From: Atherix ibis
Lineage: Eukaryota; Arthropoda; Insecta; Diptera; Athericidae
Length of the DNA: 64,000 bases
Direction: 5' to 3'
Assembly (NCBI GenBank): GCA_958298945.1
Contig: OY282606.1
Location: 72,837,622-72,901,621, forward strand
The notes beneath the pieces were generated by a model. That model was not told where the DNA came from, ran no database searches, and saw nothing but the letters and a program-made list of their open reading frames with translations. The first letter of the stretch is position 1; each line of letters begins with the position of its first letter. Below are positions 44,501-56,899 of this stretch, one piece after another. A program made the position numbers and the translations under genes.

Positions 44501-44700
44501 TTCCCGTCCATCGTAAATTTAAATCGGGGGAGAAATATTTGTCTTTTACGACCCCTTTTGCTAAGCACACTACCATGCGTCAGAATGAAATCCTATTGGC
44601 TTAGCGCCTCAAGCATAGACCATCCTATCCGGTCAAACATCAGTTTAACAACAAAGGCGATATGGAATGGGGTTGATTAGAAGGAAGGGAACTAATAATG
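41532..44700. other. very AT-rich non-coding DNA upstream of the bHLH gene
   Basis: No gene recognised. The palindrome at 41746-41811 is listed separately. This stretch is a natural place for regulatory sequence of the downstream bHLH gene, but I cannot point to a defined enhancer. Confidence 0.5.
41746..41811. repeat. perfect 28-nt palindrome, spacer 10 nt
   Basis: The left arm 41746-41773 begins TTTTGCGATTTTTTCTCATT; the right arm 41784-41811 is its exact reverse complement. The spacer GCTTTTTTGT, with the flanking GAG, repeats sequence found just before the left arm (TTTTGAGGCTTTTTTG, from about 41735), the pattern left by a template switch. Confidence 0.95.
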
Positions 44701-44705
44701 GAGGG

Positions 44706-44770
44706 TAGATAAAACGCATGCGAACTCTACATACCAGTTTAGTCTCTAGTTGAACGTGAAGCGCGTGATA
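44706..44770 (+). promoter_or_regulatory. candidate core promoter of the bHLH gene
   Basis: A TATA-like GATAAAA at 44708 is followed about 28 bases later by an initiator-like CCAGTTTAGTC and then a CG-containing downstream block (GAACGTGAAGCGCGTG) that stands out from the AT-rich flank. This would give a 5' leader of about 325 bases. The inference rests on spacing only. Confidence 0.35.
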
Positions 44771-45065
44771 CGCGAAAAAGTCGACACGACTAGACCAGAT
44801 CTAACTAGATGGGCTAGTTTGAAAAATTATCAACCAAAATAAATCTATTGAATATCGCTCAAGTAAAATAATGTGAAATAAATAAGCAATTACACTGAAG
44901 AAAAAAGAGTAGAAATTTATTAGAAAAATTTAAAAGAAAATCTTACGAAAATTCGATTATCGAAAAGATAAGTTCCATAATAAGAAATTGTGATTTTTAA
45001 CTAATTCCAAATGTAAATGGTTCAAGTGCATTTAAAAAAAAATATTATAGAAGAGCTGTGAAAAT

Positions 45066-46121
45066 ATGTCTTCATGTTATAGTGGAGGATTAGATGATCG
45101 TTCTTTTGAATTTGATGATTCATCATTCGATAGCGGTTTCGAGAAGAGTTTCGAAACGGAATTTACATATACACCTCGGAAACTGTTATTCGATTCGCCA
45201 GACTATCTCTCGCAGCATAGCAATATAACAAAATCAGTAGAGAGTAGTTCAGATTCAAAGACCGATGATGATTTTACACCGAAGCTTGGCACCCAAACAT
45301 CGACGCCAACGAAAAAGGATCAATCAAAGCCGAAACGAAAGTATGCTGTTGGTAAGAATCGTATGACCCGTTCTCGAAGTCCAACTCAAATAATAAGAAT
45401 CAAAAAGCACCGACGGATGAAAGCCAACGATCGGGAACGGAATCGTATGCACACTTTAAATGAAGCTTTGGATCGACTTCGGTGTGCCCTGCCTACGTTC
45501 CCAGAGGATACGAAGCTGACAAAGATCGAGACACTTCGATTTGCCCACAATTACATTTTCGCAATGCAGCAGGTACTAGAGAGCGGCGGCACTGTACACC
45601 TTGATATGGAGAAACTACAGAGCATCACCCTAAGCGGCGATAAAATCACTAAGGAACTCTTTGACACAATGTTTGCAAATCCGACTTCATGCCAAATGGC
45701 TGGGCCAGGATTCTCCTCTTGTGATTTCTTAAGCAGCATACGACAATATGGACAAACTATACAACAGCCGATAGTCGAATCACCTCAATTTGCTCAGCAT
45801 AATTACGAACTCTTCAAAGGATCTTTCGATTCAGCGTTGAACGGATCTTATCCTCCCATACAACATCACCAACGTCAGCCAATGACGCAAAATCACCACC
45901 AGCATCAAAATCAACATCAAATATCGGGCATCTATTCCGGCCAAACAGGCAACACCCACACTCAATATAATAGAAATGATAGTTATTTGAATCAATATTC
46001 AACAAATGGGGAACATATCAATAGGTTACATCAAAATAGCAGCTTTTATGCACAAACACCACCGTGGAAGGATTATAATGAGCAGATCGTTAATAATTAT
46101 GGACAGTATCCAGCACTTTAG
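45066..46121 (+). CDS. tap: neurogenin-family bHLH transcription factor, probable tap orthologue
   Basis: A single-exon gene of 351 residues. The start ATG at 45066 follows AAAAT and an in-frame stop upstream. Residues 1-95 are acidic/Ser-rich ([20 protein letters not shown]). A basic stretch ([12 protein letters not shown]) precedes the bHLH at about residues 114-172: basic region [19 protein letters not shown] with the neurogenin/NeuroD Ala-Asn and Arg residues, then a short loop [20 protein letters not shown]. The C-terminal 130 residues are Gln/His/Asn/Tyr-rich and probably disordered. Such factors dimerise with Daughterless/E proteins and bind E-boxes in neural precursors; fly tap acts in subsets of neurons. 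The basic region and LESGG after helix 2 fit tap better than atonal or achaete-scute groups. No paralogue is visible nearby. Confidence 0.9.
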   Translation: MSSCYSGGLDDRSFEFDDSSFDSGFEKSFETEFTYTPRKLLFDSPDYLSQHSNITKSVESSSDSKTDDDFTPKLGTQTSTPTKKDQSKPKRKYAVGKNRMTRSRSPTQIIRIKKHRRMKANDRERNRMHTLNEALDRLRCALPTFPEDTKLTKIETLRFAHNYIFAMQQVLESGGTVHLDMEKLQSITLSGDKITKELFDTMFANPTSCQMAGPGFSSCDFLSSIRQYGQTIQQPIVESPQFAQHNYELFKGSFDSALNGSYPPIQHHQRQPMTQNHHQHQNQHQISGIYSGQTGNTHTQYNRNDSYLNQYSTNGEHINRLHQNSSFYAQTPPWKDYNEQIVNNYGQYPAL

Positions 46122-46277
46122 TGAATTTTAATCTTTAGTTTCTTACTTAATTTATTTGAATACTAGTCAACGTAAATTAAATTTTAATTTTTAATATGAT
46201 AATTATAATTTTGACTGCAATATTTTTATTTTTTTTAGATATATATTTATTTATTTTTTCCGAATGTCTATTTTATA

Positions 46278-46283
46278 AATAAA
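46278..46283 (+). other. polyadenylation signal of the bHLH gene
   Basis: AATAAA lies 157 bases after the stop codon, followed by a T/G-rich downstream region (GTCGGTGCTCGATT). It is the first good hexamer on the strand. Confidence 0.55.
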
Positions 46284-46289
46284 TTCTAG

Positions 46290-46923
46290 TCGGTGCTCGA
46301 TTCAATTTCTTTGAGAGGTGCTTTTATATTTGATAATGCATCAATAATGCTACAATATTTTAATAGAATTAATTAACTAAACAATTTAAAAATTTCATCA
46401 CAAAATAGTTTTGAATTCAGAAACTATATCGCCTAATAATCTGATGCTCGTAAAGTTTTAAAGCAAATCTCAGCAATAGGTGCTTCAATAATGCCTCAGC
46501 AATCTTTTTTATAACGGAAAGTATTAGCCAGTATCTTTGGGAGCATTAAATTTAAAATAGAAAATAACTACCAAACCGTACTATTTAATGAATAATATTT
46601 TTTTAAAAATATCCTTAAACATCTTATTTTTCTTATAAGATATATAACAGTTTCGATTTTTGTCAAAGAACATATAAAGGACCTCGGTTTTAATACAAGC
46701 TCAAAAATGGGTTTTTGCCAAATATTTAATTATATTATTATACTACTTACTACTATCGTAAATACCTAAGAAATCTTGAATATCCTTACGCTCTTATGTC
46801 ATTTATCAACTCCAGGATTGCAATTTCAATGTTAACGTGAAAACTTAAGCGAAAATCTAAAGAAATTAATCGTCCCGACAAATAATTTTAAGTTATTTTC
46901 TTAAAATTTTATTTAATATAATA
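46290..46923. other. 3' flank of the bHLH gene
   Basis: AT-rich, with no gene or repeat recognised before the mariner that follows. Confidence 0.6.
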
Positions 46924-48182
46924 CGTGGGCTACTATATATATTTCTGGCCTAATAATGAAAATGCGAATATTTATCAACGAAAAAGGTTTTATTGTTTTT
47001 CAAAATATTCTCCATCAAGATTTATACACTTTTGCATGCGCTCAAACCAATTTTCGAAGCACTTTTTCCACTCCGATTGAGACACCTCCAAAACATGGTT
47101 TTTGAATGCTTCAACAGCATCTTCTGGCGACGAAAATTAAAAAGAAGTCATTGGGTGCCAAGTCAGGGCTGTACGGAGGATGACCCATCAATTCGACGTT
47201 TTGTCCGGTCAAAAAGGCGCTGGTTTGAGCCGATGTGTGAGAGCTCGCATTGTCATGGTGCACAATGATTCGACTTCTCTTGTTCGTTTTTCGAATTTCT
47301 CCGAAGACTTCAGGCAAACAAATGGTGGTGTACCACTCAGAATTGACCGTCCTACGTTGCACAAGCGGAACAGTCGCCACTTGACCAGTTTTGCCAAAGA
47401 AACAAGCGACCATTTGCTTCGAAGTGCTTCTTCCACGAACAACTTTCGTTGGATTTGACTCGTCTTGGAAGACCCACACGGTCGATTGCTGTTTTGTTTC
47501 GGGCTCATACGCATAGATCCATGATTCGTCACCTGTGACGATCTTATAAACGTCTTTTGAAGCACCGCGATCGTATTTTTTCAGCATTTCTTTACACCAA
47601 TCCACACGAGCCTTTTTTTGAGCGATTGTCAAATTGTGCGGGATCCAACGAGAACAAACCTTTTTTACGGCCAGGTGTTCATGCAATATCGAATGTATGC
47701 TGGTGGGAGAAATGCCTAGGCATGCCTCTATCTCACGGTATGTCACATGACGGTCTTGCATTATCAGTTCACGTACGGCATCGATGTTTTCTGGAACAAC
47801 GGCTGTTTTTGGACGACCTTCACGGAATTCGTCTTTGAGCGAGCGTCGGCCACGATTGAATTCGTTGTACCAGTTTTTCACAGTGCTATAGGATGGTGCT
47901 TCATAGCCATACAAAGATTTAAGTTCATCGATGCACTCTTGTCGTGATAATCCACGTCGAAAGTTGTGAAAAATGATCGCACGAAAATGTTCACGAGTTA
48001 ATTCCATTTTTTTGCCAAATTGATTTTTTCAAGTCACTGTAAACAACACAAATGATAGTCGTACGTCAAAACGTTCTGAGTACGTTTATGCTAAAAAATG
48101 TCAAACTTTCCAATGGAAATGTCAGATCGCACCTGGCAACACTTAGTGTTGCCTAGGCCAGAAATATATATAGTAGCCTACG
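46924..48182 (-). mobile_element. mariner (family C), full length
   Basis: A 1,259-bp element with inverted ends CGTGGGCTACTATATATATT and CGTAGGCTACTATATATATT, flanked by TA at 46922-46923 and 48183-48184. The transposase is on the - strand. The left and right ends match over about 30 bp with one difference, so the insertion is recent. It sits 0.8 kb downstream of the bHLH stop codon. Confidence 0.96.
46990..48007 (-). pseudogene. mariner transposase with one small deletion (family C)
   Basis: The ATG at 48007 opens MELTREHFRAIIFHNFRRGL. A helix-turn-helix N-terminus, the linker WIPHNLT and all three catalytic Asp are present: VTGDESWIYAYE, VHHDNASSHTS and PPYSPDLAPNDFFL, with 34 residues between the last two. 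Directly after the third motif (near 47130) a short deletion removes the conserved region of about 14 residues and shifts the frame; the correct C-terminus then continues (EWKKCFENWFERMQKCINLD) to the stop at 46990. It is close to intact and of the type seen in SETMAR-like insect sequences. Confidence 0.93.
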
Positions 48183-48184
48183 TA

Positions 48185-51100
48185 GATTTATTAATTTTTG
48201 AAAAATTGATTGCAAAACTATATTAGACAAGAGAAGATTGTACTTTAAATTGACTTAACAAAAAAAAAGGTTTAAATTAACAGAGAGTAGAATTAATTTT
48301 CCCTCTTTATTATTTCGATTACAAATAGATCTTTTGTCATTCATTTATAATTCAGTACAAAAAATTTCAAATCAGGACCTTAGTAGAAGGCAAATAAGTC
48401 AGAAGGTTTAAATTTATTTTAAATGTCTGATTTATGAGTTTGTCAGGAGAACTTTTTACGCCAATCAAAGGTGAAAAACTTTTGAATTCTGAAATCAAAT
48501 ATCAACTTTTAATAAAAGACTCAAAAATTACTTTCTCAAATATGCAGACAATAATTATCGATCAATGCCAACTTACACGAAACCTAAAGAAACCAAATAA
48601 TGCATTTAAAGACCTTAAATCTAATCAAGACCATATTTGATTGGTTAGATTTAAGATCGTATCAAAAAACTGATTCCAATTAATTAAAATTAATTATTTT
48701 ATATTTTAATAAAGAACTTATATAATAGATAAGGTTCCTTGAAAGAGTTTTCAAGTTAAAGGAAATTTTTCGTCAAAAAAAATATAAATTTACAATTTGC
48801 CTTTTTTATATATTGTCGTTTTTTATATTAAGAACTTTAAGCCATTAAGGGTTTATTTACAAGTAAGATCACTCATATAAATCCCAAAGGACATTTCGTG
48901 GTGATACAATCATTACAAAATGGCCTTCGGCTTCTATTTCAGAGACCTTACACCCAAATATATAATTGACGACTTCACGTTTATTGTAAGTTTGTATTTG
49001 GTAGCTTCCCGAGAAATACTGCTCAATTGTTAATTATATATAACAGAGAGAATTTTTTTAATTTTTTTTTAGATTTATTATACTTTAAAAAGTTTTATCA
49101 TTTCTATTAAAATTTATAATTTCCTTTAAAGTAAATTTTGATCATTTTCATATAACATCAAGTTTGATGGTTTTATACCCCCATAAAAAAATTGATTATT
49201 GCTTGTATATATTATAAAAATTGAGTTAACTTTATAGTGACGAATATTATATTTTTATTTTATAAAAATTTCGATATTCTTTATTTTACATAATATTTAT
49301 GAAACAACATTTTTTAATAGTGCTTTTCGTATATATGTATTAGTTTTGTAGTCAATTTTTCTGCCTAGTCAAAGACTCTTTTTTTAAAATTAAAAAAATA
49401 ATAATAATTTAAATCTAGTCATTTTCTTTTAAATTTAGTTTAATTTTTATTTATATTCTTTATTATAAAAATGCTATTAAGAATTAATTATTTAAAATAA
49501 CAAGCACTTATGATAAATATGCCTTGAAAAATATAAAATAATATTTATAAAAGAATTTATAATAAATTATATGAATTTCATAAAGAACAAAGTAATTAAT
49601 ATATGAAAATCTATATATTTTTATAAAGATATTATTAAAAATTTATGTACATATTTTTACACAATATAGAAGGAGAGTTATTAATAAATATTAACATGTG
49701 AGGAAAATCTTTAGTTTTATATTTTCATAAAAAGAACTATTTAAACAAATAAAGCCATAGTAAAAGTTTCAATAGAAAAAAAAAATTGTTTTTTTTTAAA
49801 TCCTAATAACTCTTGTTACTAAAAAAATTAATTAAATTTATATAAAAATAAAACAAAAACATAAAATTTTGTAATTAAATAATAGAGAAAATAAATTTTA
49901 TGTTAATCAAAATATTAGAAATGTAAAAATATTGACAATGAAAATAAACCAATTAAAAATTTGTAAGTCAAGTCTTGATTTTATCAGTATTTTTAACTGA
50001 ACTTAACAAATCCACCAATTACAAAAAGTTAACAGATTTTTTTTTTTAAATTATTAATTTAAGTTAGTTAGAAAATATTGCGTACTCTACTACACTATTT
50101 GATTATACAAAAGATAATTGAATGCATTACCGGACGGAAATATTAAATTATAGTGTTTACTCCAAAAAAACATACTTTTAAAGAAGGGTACTTTTCGACT
50201 TAAGCAGACAGCATCATTCTGGATGGTAGGTACCCTTACTGAAAGAGGAGTCAACGAATGAATAGCAGACCAACAAAAAGTAAAAAATCACCGCCCTGTT
50301 AAGAATGTACCATAATCTAAAATAATTCATTCCCAACACCTCAGGGGGTCGTCATTTAGTTTTTGTTCATTGCAAAAATTCTAAATTTCTAGCAATAGGC
50401 TCAGTTTATTCTTTAATCCAAGTCAACCGAGAGGAGAGAAGAATGAGAATATAGGATGCCTTTTCGATTTCGATTTACTAAAAACATTTCATCCTGCCAA
50501 GTTTCTGCGAATCCTCTTCCTGTTCCATTTTCCTCCCTCTTCTAACTACCAACTCCATAGATAATTTTGATTTTATTCCAATTTTAGCTTCGTCCTTGTC
50601 CCTAATCCAGGCTTATGTTCTTGTACTAGTTAGACTCGATGCTCGCGTATTCAAACAAAACTGCCAGCAATGTTATTTGAGATCTTATTGTTCTGATTAT
50701 TCATGTTGAAATCATTCACATTAACAGAAAAGTACCCTTTTTAGTATATTTTTGTAAACATTCAAATACAGTCGCTTACACAAATAAATAAGAAATATTC
50801 TAACTATGCTTGGAAAAAATTTTAACAACTGTCTAGAAAAATGTTTTAAACTAAAATTAGAATTAATTTCTGATTTTATTTTATTAATGCATTTTAGACA
50901 GTTGCTAAAAGTAGCCTATTTCTTAAGACATAAATTTTGTTAGTTAAAGAAAAAAAAACGTACTTTTCAAATCACGATAGAAAACTTTTACAAAATAAAT
51001 TTATTTTCTGATATTTTTGTTTATGGAAGTCTCTTCTCGTTATTTTTATCTGTACAATGGGTGGATATCCAGTTAATACCCATTAGGGATATTCCTTTTA

Positions 51101-53780
51101 ACTCAGTGTACATTGATTATAGGATCGATTCTTTGACTTTACCAAATTTTACTACGAAATATGTGCTTTCCTGGACAAACCTTGCTACTCTTCATATCGT
51201 CTATACTGACTAAGACAAAGCTATAAAAGCTTATCAATTTTCATCTTATCCAAAGCCAAATTTTATTTTTGCTATAATTTTAAGTTATAATGATAAAAGT
51301 ACTAAGATAGAAATAATAAGTACCATTATTGTTTATTAACTCATTTTGATAATAGTTATACTGATCACGAACATTAAAGATAAAAATGAAGATCAATCTG
51401 AGACTTTTAGATAATCAGCTCATGAGCTCTAATGAGTTTTAACAGTGTACGTTTATTATATTTACTGACCTAATAAACTGACCTACAAAATGATAAGATT
51501 AACAAGTAAAAGAAAAATCGATTATAAGTACCATATTATTATTTTTTGAATACTACTTATATTACAGCTACAACACCGTACTTTAAAACAATACTTACTA
51601 TATTGTTTATATATAGTTATAGAACTCAGACGAATTTATCTATTTTTGAATTAAGAATATATTTTATATTTAATTGTAAAACATTAAATATTTTCTTTGT
51701 CATGTTCTCTAAAAAAAATGGTTCAGATTTTTAATTAAAAAAAATAGTTCAGATACCTTAATTATCCTTATCATTTAATAAAGTATATATTTGCCATTAA
51801 ATTTTTCTTTAAAAACAATAAACCATAAATGATGAAAATATAATTTTTTTTTACATAAATATTCAAAAATTCTTGCAAGTACAATACATTAAATCCTAAA
51901 AGTCGAAAAGGACGATGAATTGTTTAAACGCATTCAACTGAAAAACAAAATCTCAGATACGAATTGTAACCGACTGTTGGTAAAAGACTGGTACTAAAAT
52001 CGACCCTTAACAATGTTTTCTATATTCAATTCGACATGGGGTGAGTGCAAAACAAAAGACGATTTCACGTCACCTGCTGCCTATTATTCTAGTGCATGTA
52101 TTCAGGATTGATATGCGCAAATACATGTTTAGGATATGTACAAAAGGATATACGATGGCATAGGGTTTAACCGGTGCAGGAATGAGTGTACGAACGCACA
52201 GTAGTATGGCTGCATGAGTACATATACGGGATACTTTGATTGTTACCAAAATAGGACATTCGACCAGGACTCTACCGTTGACGGTGGTTCATTGCAATTG
52301 GTACCCCCATATTACTGCTGCTGCCACCGATCTTACAATGCAAACTTGGCTGCGTGCTCAGCTAAGCAGACTGATGATTTTTCTGTTGAAAACAAACCGG
52401 ATGCACACCGCTAACTCAGAATTTTATAAACAGATTTTTAGATATTCCATTGAGGTATTATGGACCAAAATCATTGCTCGCTTCTCTTTCCATTCACTTC
52501 TACATTAGGTGTAGAGTTCGACTGCCTTAAGCAAAAATATTGTAGCACGATAACAGTCGATGGCGGCGTATAGGTACATTCAACAAGCCCTCAGATTTCT
52601 ATGAAATTTCCGTCACATTTCAGTGCGCAACCACGTCAATGTCAAATAGCCGAAATATCCCTTATTCTTACTTTATGGAAAATTTCGCCTCAGGGCTAGA
52701 GGAGGATAGCCCGAGGATTGCTTCTAAATACTAACCCTAGAACGGGGACTGCCTCACTTTCGAACAACGAGTGTTCAACTAAACGATTCAAGTAGGTATG
52801 AATTTATGATGTTCATCAAAGGCAGGACTTTAGCCGATCACCGTCATCCCTTTTCAAAACTCAATTAGAATTCATAAGCAAACGATTCCTCCAAATATTT
52901 ACTTATTGAAAAATAGAAAAACAAAAGAAAATGAACGAAAATAAATATTTTCAATATTCTTTTACTTTGAATATAAATTAGAAACCAAGAAGCTAATTAT
53001 GCTTGCTTTCCACGGTCAGTTAAATTGAGCACCTCCTACGTGTAGAATTACGTCTTTTCATCTTTCACACGTGCTGCTGATGGCGGTTCTGCTTCGTTAG
53101 ATGGTTAGCGTCACTCAGCTGTGGAAAAATCGCTTAGAAACGTTTTCAAGCACGAGTTCATATTCAAAAAAAAAAGTTTCTATGCTTCTATGCCTCTTCG
53201 GTATTGTTCTTTTTCATAAAAATGAAATCAATTGGCTAGGAAAGTCGTTGCTATTTTACAATAGAAAAATATTTATAATACTGATTATGCCACATTTGCA
53301 GGTATGACAGTTTTAACTTACACCTTTGAATAATAATTATGAGCACGCAAACACAATCTGTTCTGTAAATTTATCTGTTCAAAAAGTAATCTGGTCTGTA
53401 TATTTTTAGTGTCAATGTGGGAAAGTAGGATCACAGGTGTGCACAAAATGTATAAAATATGTGTCATGTTTTGAATTGTTTCCTGTTTGAATTTAGATAA
53501 AATAAGTTTAATAACTTTACACAGTGTATATATAAAAGAGCTCGATAATATACATATAATCGTAATATGTGAAATTTAAGATCTGGTTTTCGTATTAAAA
53601 TATTTTTTTTTTGTTCAATTTTCTCTAATTTTTTTCACAGTTGGTAATTAAATAAAAAGCTTGAATATTTCTACGAATTGTTGAACATTATCACGATCAT
53701 ATTATATTATTTAACGTGACTTATTTGTCGTTTAACATAAAAACATGAGTCGCCTTTATATGGATTGAGTTACGCTCAAT
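48185..53780. other. 5.6 kb of very AT-rich DNA, no gene recognised
   Basis: 48185-51900 is almost pure A/T-rich sequence. A small stem (48614-48655) and a long imperfect inverted repeat near 50790-50930 (AACAACTGTCT against AGACAGTTG) are visible. 52030-52860 is richer in GC and gives overlapping frames (52214-52508) of unknown nature, possibly a decayed mobile element. Confidence 0.5.
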
Positions 53781-53899
53781 CAACGCACCACCATTACTGG
53801 CAGTTTACAGCCAGTAACCAGTTACAAGCTAATTACTCCAACTGTTAGTGGCGAGGACTATCTAAACCTCTACTGTCATCAACCATAGCCACTACGTTG

Positions 53900-55060
53900 C
53901 TGCCTAAGTGTCCACTTACATTCACACTCTCAAATCCCCGTACAGGCCACACTCAATGAGAAGGTGCTTGGTACTCTCCTCCGGCGCTCCACAAAGGCAT
54001 CTATCCGCCGCCCCACAAGGGCATCTATTCGCCGCAGCTAGACCACGCCTGTACAGGAACCCATTCATACTCCCATGTCCCGTGAGTAAATACCCAAGGT
54101 ACAGACCAAATTCAAATCCATACGGAGAGACAAAGCACACATCCGAAATGAACATATGCGTCCATCTGCCAGTCACACTTTCCTCCCATCGACGTTACCA
54201 AATTTTATACATTCTGTTCAGGACCAGCATACGCCGCTGGCGTGGACTAAGATCCTAAACCTCTTCATTCATAAACGGACAACCAGCAACCGGGATGGCC
54301 CGCCGTAGATGGTAGTGAATGGTTCCACGCAGCACCTCCAGGTCCCATGGAATTTCTCCCATGAGAACCCGCATCGCATCGGTTGACACGGTTCCACATA
54401 CATTCAAACATGCATACAAAGCCAGACGCTCAACTGAATTTATGCCCACCCTTGCATACTGGTGGCGCATAATGTCAGTCCATACACACGGCGCATATAT
54501 TGGACACGGTATAAATACACCCTTCTACAAGACTTTCACCGCTCTGGATCGAAGTCACCATTCTTTGCAAAAAATTCGCACCAACATGCCAACCAAACCG
54601 GCCACACGCTCCCTCAGATGTTGCAAGTGAGGCCGAAAGTTCAGCCTCTCTCTAACCTCTGTTCCAAGGTACCGTACTTCTCGTGCGTATCAGACCCCCA
54701 CCGCCTCTAAACGAATACTGGACAGCCTACTGGCCGCCAAAAAACCCTTCAACAACATACACCCGGTTTTCCTTTCTGAAATATTCACTCCCATTCTATT
54801 CCCCCATTCAGACACCATCTGCATATGGTGGCTTCCCGCTTTCTCTATTGGCAGACCTACTACCCCCGTCCCCTCCTCCCTTATCTAAAGTAGAAGATCA
54901 TCCGCATATGCGATCAAACCGCAACCGGTCTCCTCCAACTGCACCAAGAGACCGTTTATCATCATATTCCAGATGGTGGGGCCGGCTATAGATCCCTGTG
55001 GGCAGGCACGCACCATCTGGCAAACAACCCTCCCATTGTTCCCAGTATCACGATGAATCA
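53900..55060 (-). mobile_element. non-LTR retrotransposon fragment (RT and C-terminus), R1/Jockey-like
   Basis: On the - strand from 55060: GNNGRVVCQMVRACPQGSIA (near 55040-54985), then the catalytic GLIAYADDLLL near 54920-54890. After frameshifts come ERLALYACLNVCGTVSTDAM (54255-54470) and a C-terminal part with LTGHGSMNGFLYRRG and CPCGAA...CLCGAPEESTKH (53922-54176), a Cys/His cluster of LINE C-termini. It is strikingly GC-rich against its AT-rich surroundings, so it is a fairly young or horizontally derived fragment. The wording is closest to the R1 group in my memory. Confidence 0.85.
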
Positions 55061-55109
55061 AACCTTCTCTAAAAAAAACCTCCTATTCGATAGATCATCT
55101 CATATTCAT

Positions 55110-55560
55110 CACAAAGAACCACCTCTTACCCTTAAGAATGTTCCAGCCGTCATCAAAAAATTAAAGACTAAAAAAGAATCGGGCTCTGATTATAGTCAGG
55201 CAGTAACCTTTAAAGCGGGTAGTACAAATTTTGTTGTTCAACTAATCTTGACGATTCAACTAATCAACCGATTAGATTTTCACGATTCAACTAATCTTGA
55301 AGTATAGCCGAGAATTTTCGATTAACACTCATTTGATTTCCGAAACAAATATCGAATGCTTGATTATAGGATCACCCCAACTTCTCGAACATTTGCCAGA
55401 AAACGTGTTTTTTCGTAATATGTTCAATACCATTAGGTTCAGTCATCCTAATGTCAGTCAGGCTTTTGTAGGCTTTGGGATAGTAGCCCATTCTATGGGT
55501 TCACATATAAATGAGAACAAAACTAAATATATGATTTTCTGGAAGAAAAAAGTATTTCTA
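55110..55560 (+). mobile_element. second LINE scrap (RT), opposite strand
   Basis: The + strand reads LTLKNVPAVIKKLKTKKESG near 55115-55175, the entry to a Jockey-type RT, then after a deletion SHINENKTKYMIF near 55500-55540, a late RT motif. The middle, including the catalytic motif, is gone. Confidence 0.65.
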
Positions 55561-55599
55561 CATCAGCTTAGAGAACATATCACAAATAAAATTTAGAAT

Positions 55600-56570
55600 T
55601 TGTGAAGGATATCGTTTATTCAGGATTTTTAAAATGCTACAAAAATAAAATTACCACTTTTATAGGGTCTTACTAGGATCTTACTATAATTGAGCAGAAT
55701 ATTTTGTTCGAAAAACAATTTCATCAGTGATCAATGACAGATTTATAGAACTGCGGGGATAAAGCTATTATTTTTGTACGTTTTTAAATAAAAATAATTT
55801 GCAATATTTTAAATTAGATATTATAAAATGCTATTCTTAGCAGAAAGATGATACTGTCCAAATGGCATAGATAGCTAAGTTATATAGATACGACTGAATA
55901 AATAGAAGCTCATAAAAAGATTAAAAAAATAAACCCGCCAACGAAAAAAATTGTGCAAACTCTACTTAATGTGGCAAAAACCCACAATGAGTCGCAGTGA
56001 TACTAAATAATAATAATAATAGTACTCACAGAGACTTTTGTTGGTATCCAAAACTTATACTTGTTTTGTGCTAAGTAAGATTGTATTAGTTTTTGTAATT
56101 TAGTTTTATTTTAATTATTTATAAATTTAGTTTAAAGTACTAAATTTTAAACAAAATTAATTATTGTAAAAACGAATTTTTATTTCATTTATGATTTGCT
56201 TATTTCTTTTCTATTTAAAGTTTTTAAAACAAGCACCAAATGTCATTCGGTAGTTCTACTCAGTGACATTATGTTTCGTTTGGGTTTGTATTACCAGTTT
56301 TAATAACAAAACTAAATCGAAAGTAAATTGGTGGAAGCTATAAAAAGTTGTTAGATTTGGTGGATCATATTTGATTGTTTTAGAAAACTAAAGAGAGAAA
56401 AAAGGGAAAATAATGGGTAAATTCCCGAGAATTTCAAAATGGTTGTTGAGTAGTCTATTTCTCTGATGTTTGGCCAATATCTGGAAAAAAATATTCCATT
56501 GTTAGTCTAGTCTATTTATCTACGATTGTCAAAAGATACTACATTTCATTTGTACAGTAGATGCGTCAAA
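55600..56570. other. AT-rich spacer
   Basis: No gene or recognisable repeat; a short (TAA)n run is at 56008-56022. Confidence 0.55.
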
Positions 56571-56577
56571 TTGGTAA

Positions 56578-56880
56578 TTACAGTGACCATACGAATGGTG
56601 AAAGCTTTTCCGCCAGTTGATCAGCTCTCTTATTGCCGAGGATAATAGTATGACCAAAGCAACTTAACTTTCCTCTTGTTAAGTAACCAATGCCAAATAC
56701 AATCGAAAACTTGACAAGCCACGAATAGCTTCCAAGGTGGCGAGATTGCCGTTCTAATTGCCCACAGTTCTCTAAGCAAACGAGAACTTCTATTTGGTAA
56801 GACTCCACACTTCAGTTCACGATACTCACCGTCAAAAAGATAGGTGATTGCAGAGGATGTGTCAATTCTAGAAAGAGCTT
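56578..56880 (-). mobile_element. LINE RNase H scrap
   Basis: The - strand frame ends with FGHTIILGNKRADQLAEKLS, the final RNase H motif (GH...GN..AD.LA). Upstream in the neighbouring frame is AITYLFDGEYRELK, where the first RNase H strand would be. It is a short, decayed piece. Confidence 0.65.
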
Positions 56881-56899
56881 CCTATAGTAAAATAAGACA

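Noticed and set aside
45814..46005. - strand 63-codon frame inside the bHLH gene
   Set aside because: Shadow of the Gln/His-rich C-terminus.
47180..47947. + strand frames of 66-93 codons
   Set aside because: Shadows of the family C transposase on the other strand.
48614..48655. Small stem with 11-nt arms
   Set aside because: Short enough to be expected by chance in DNA of this composition.
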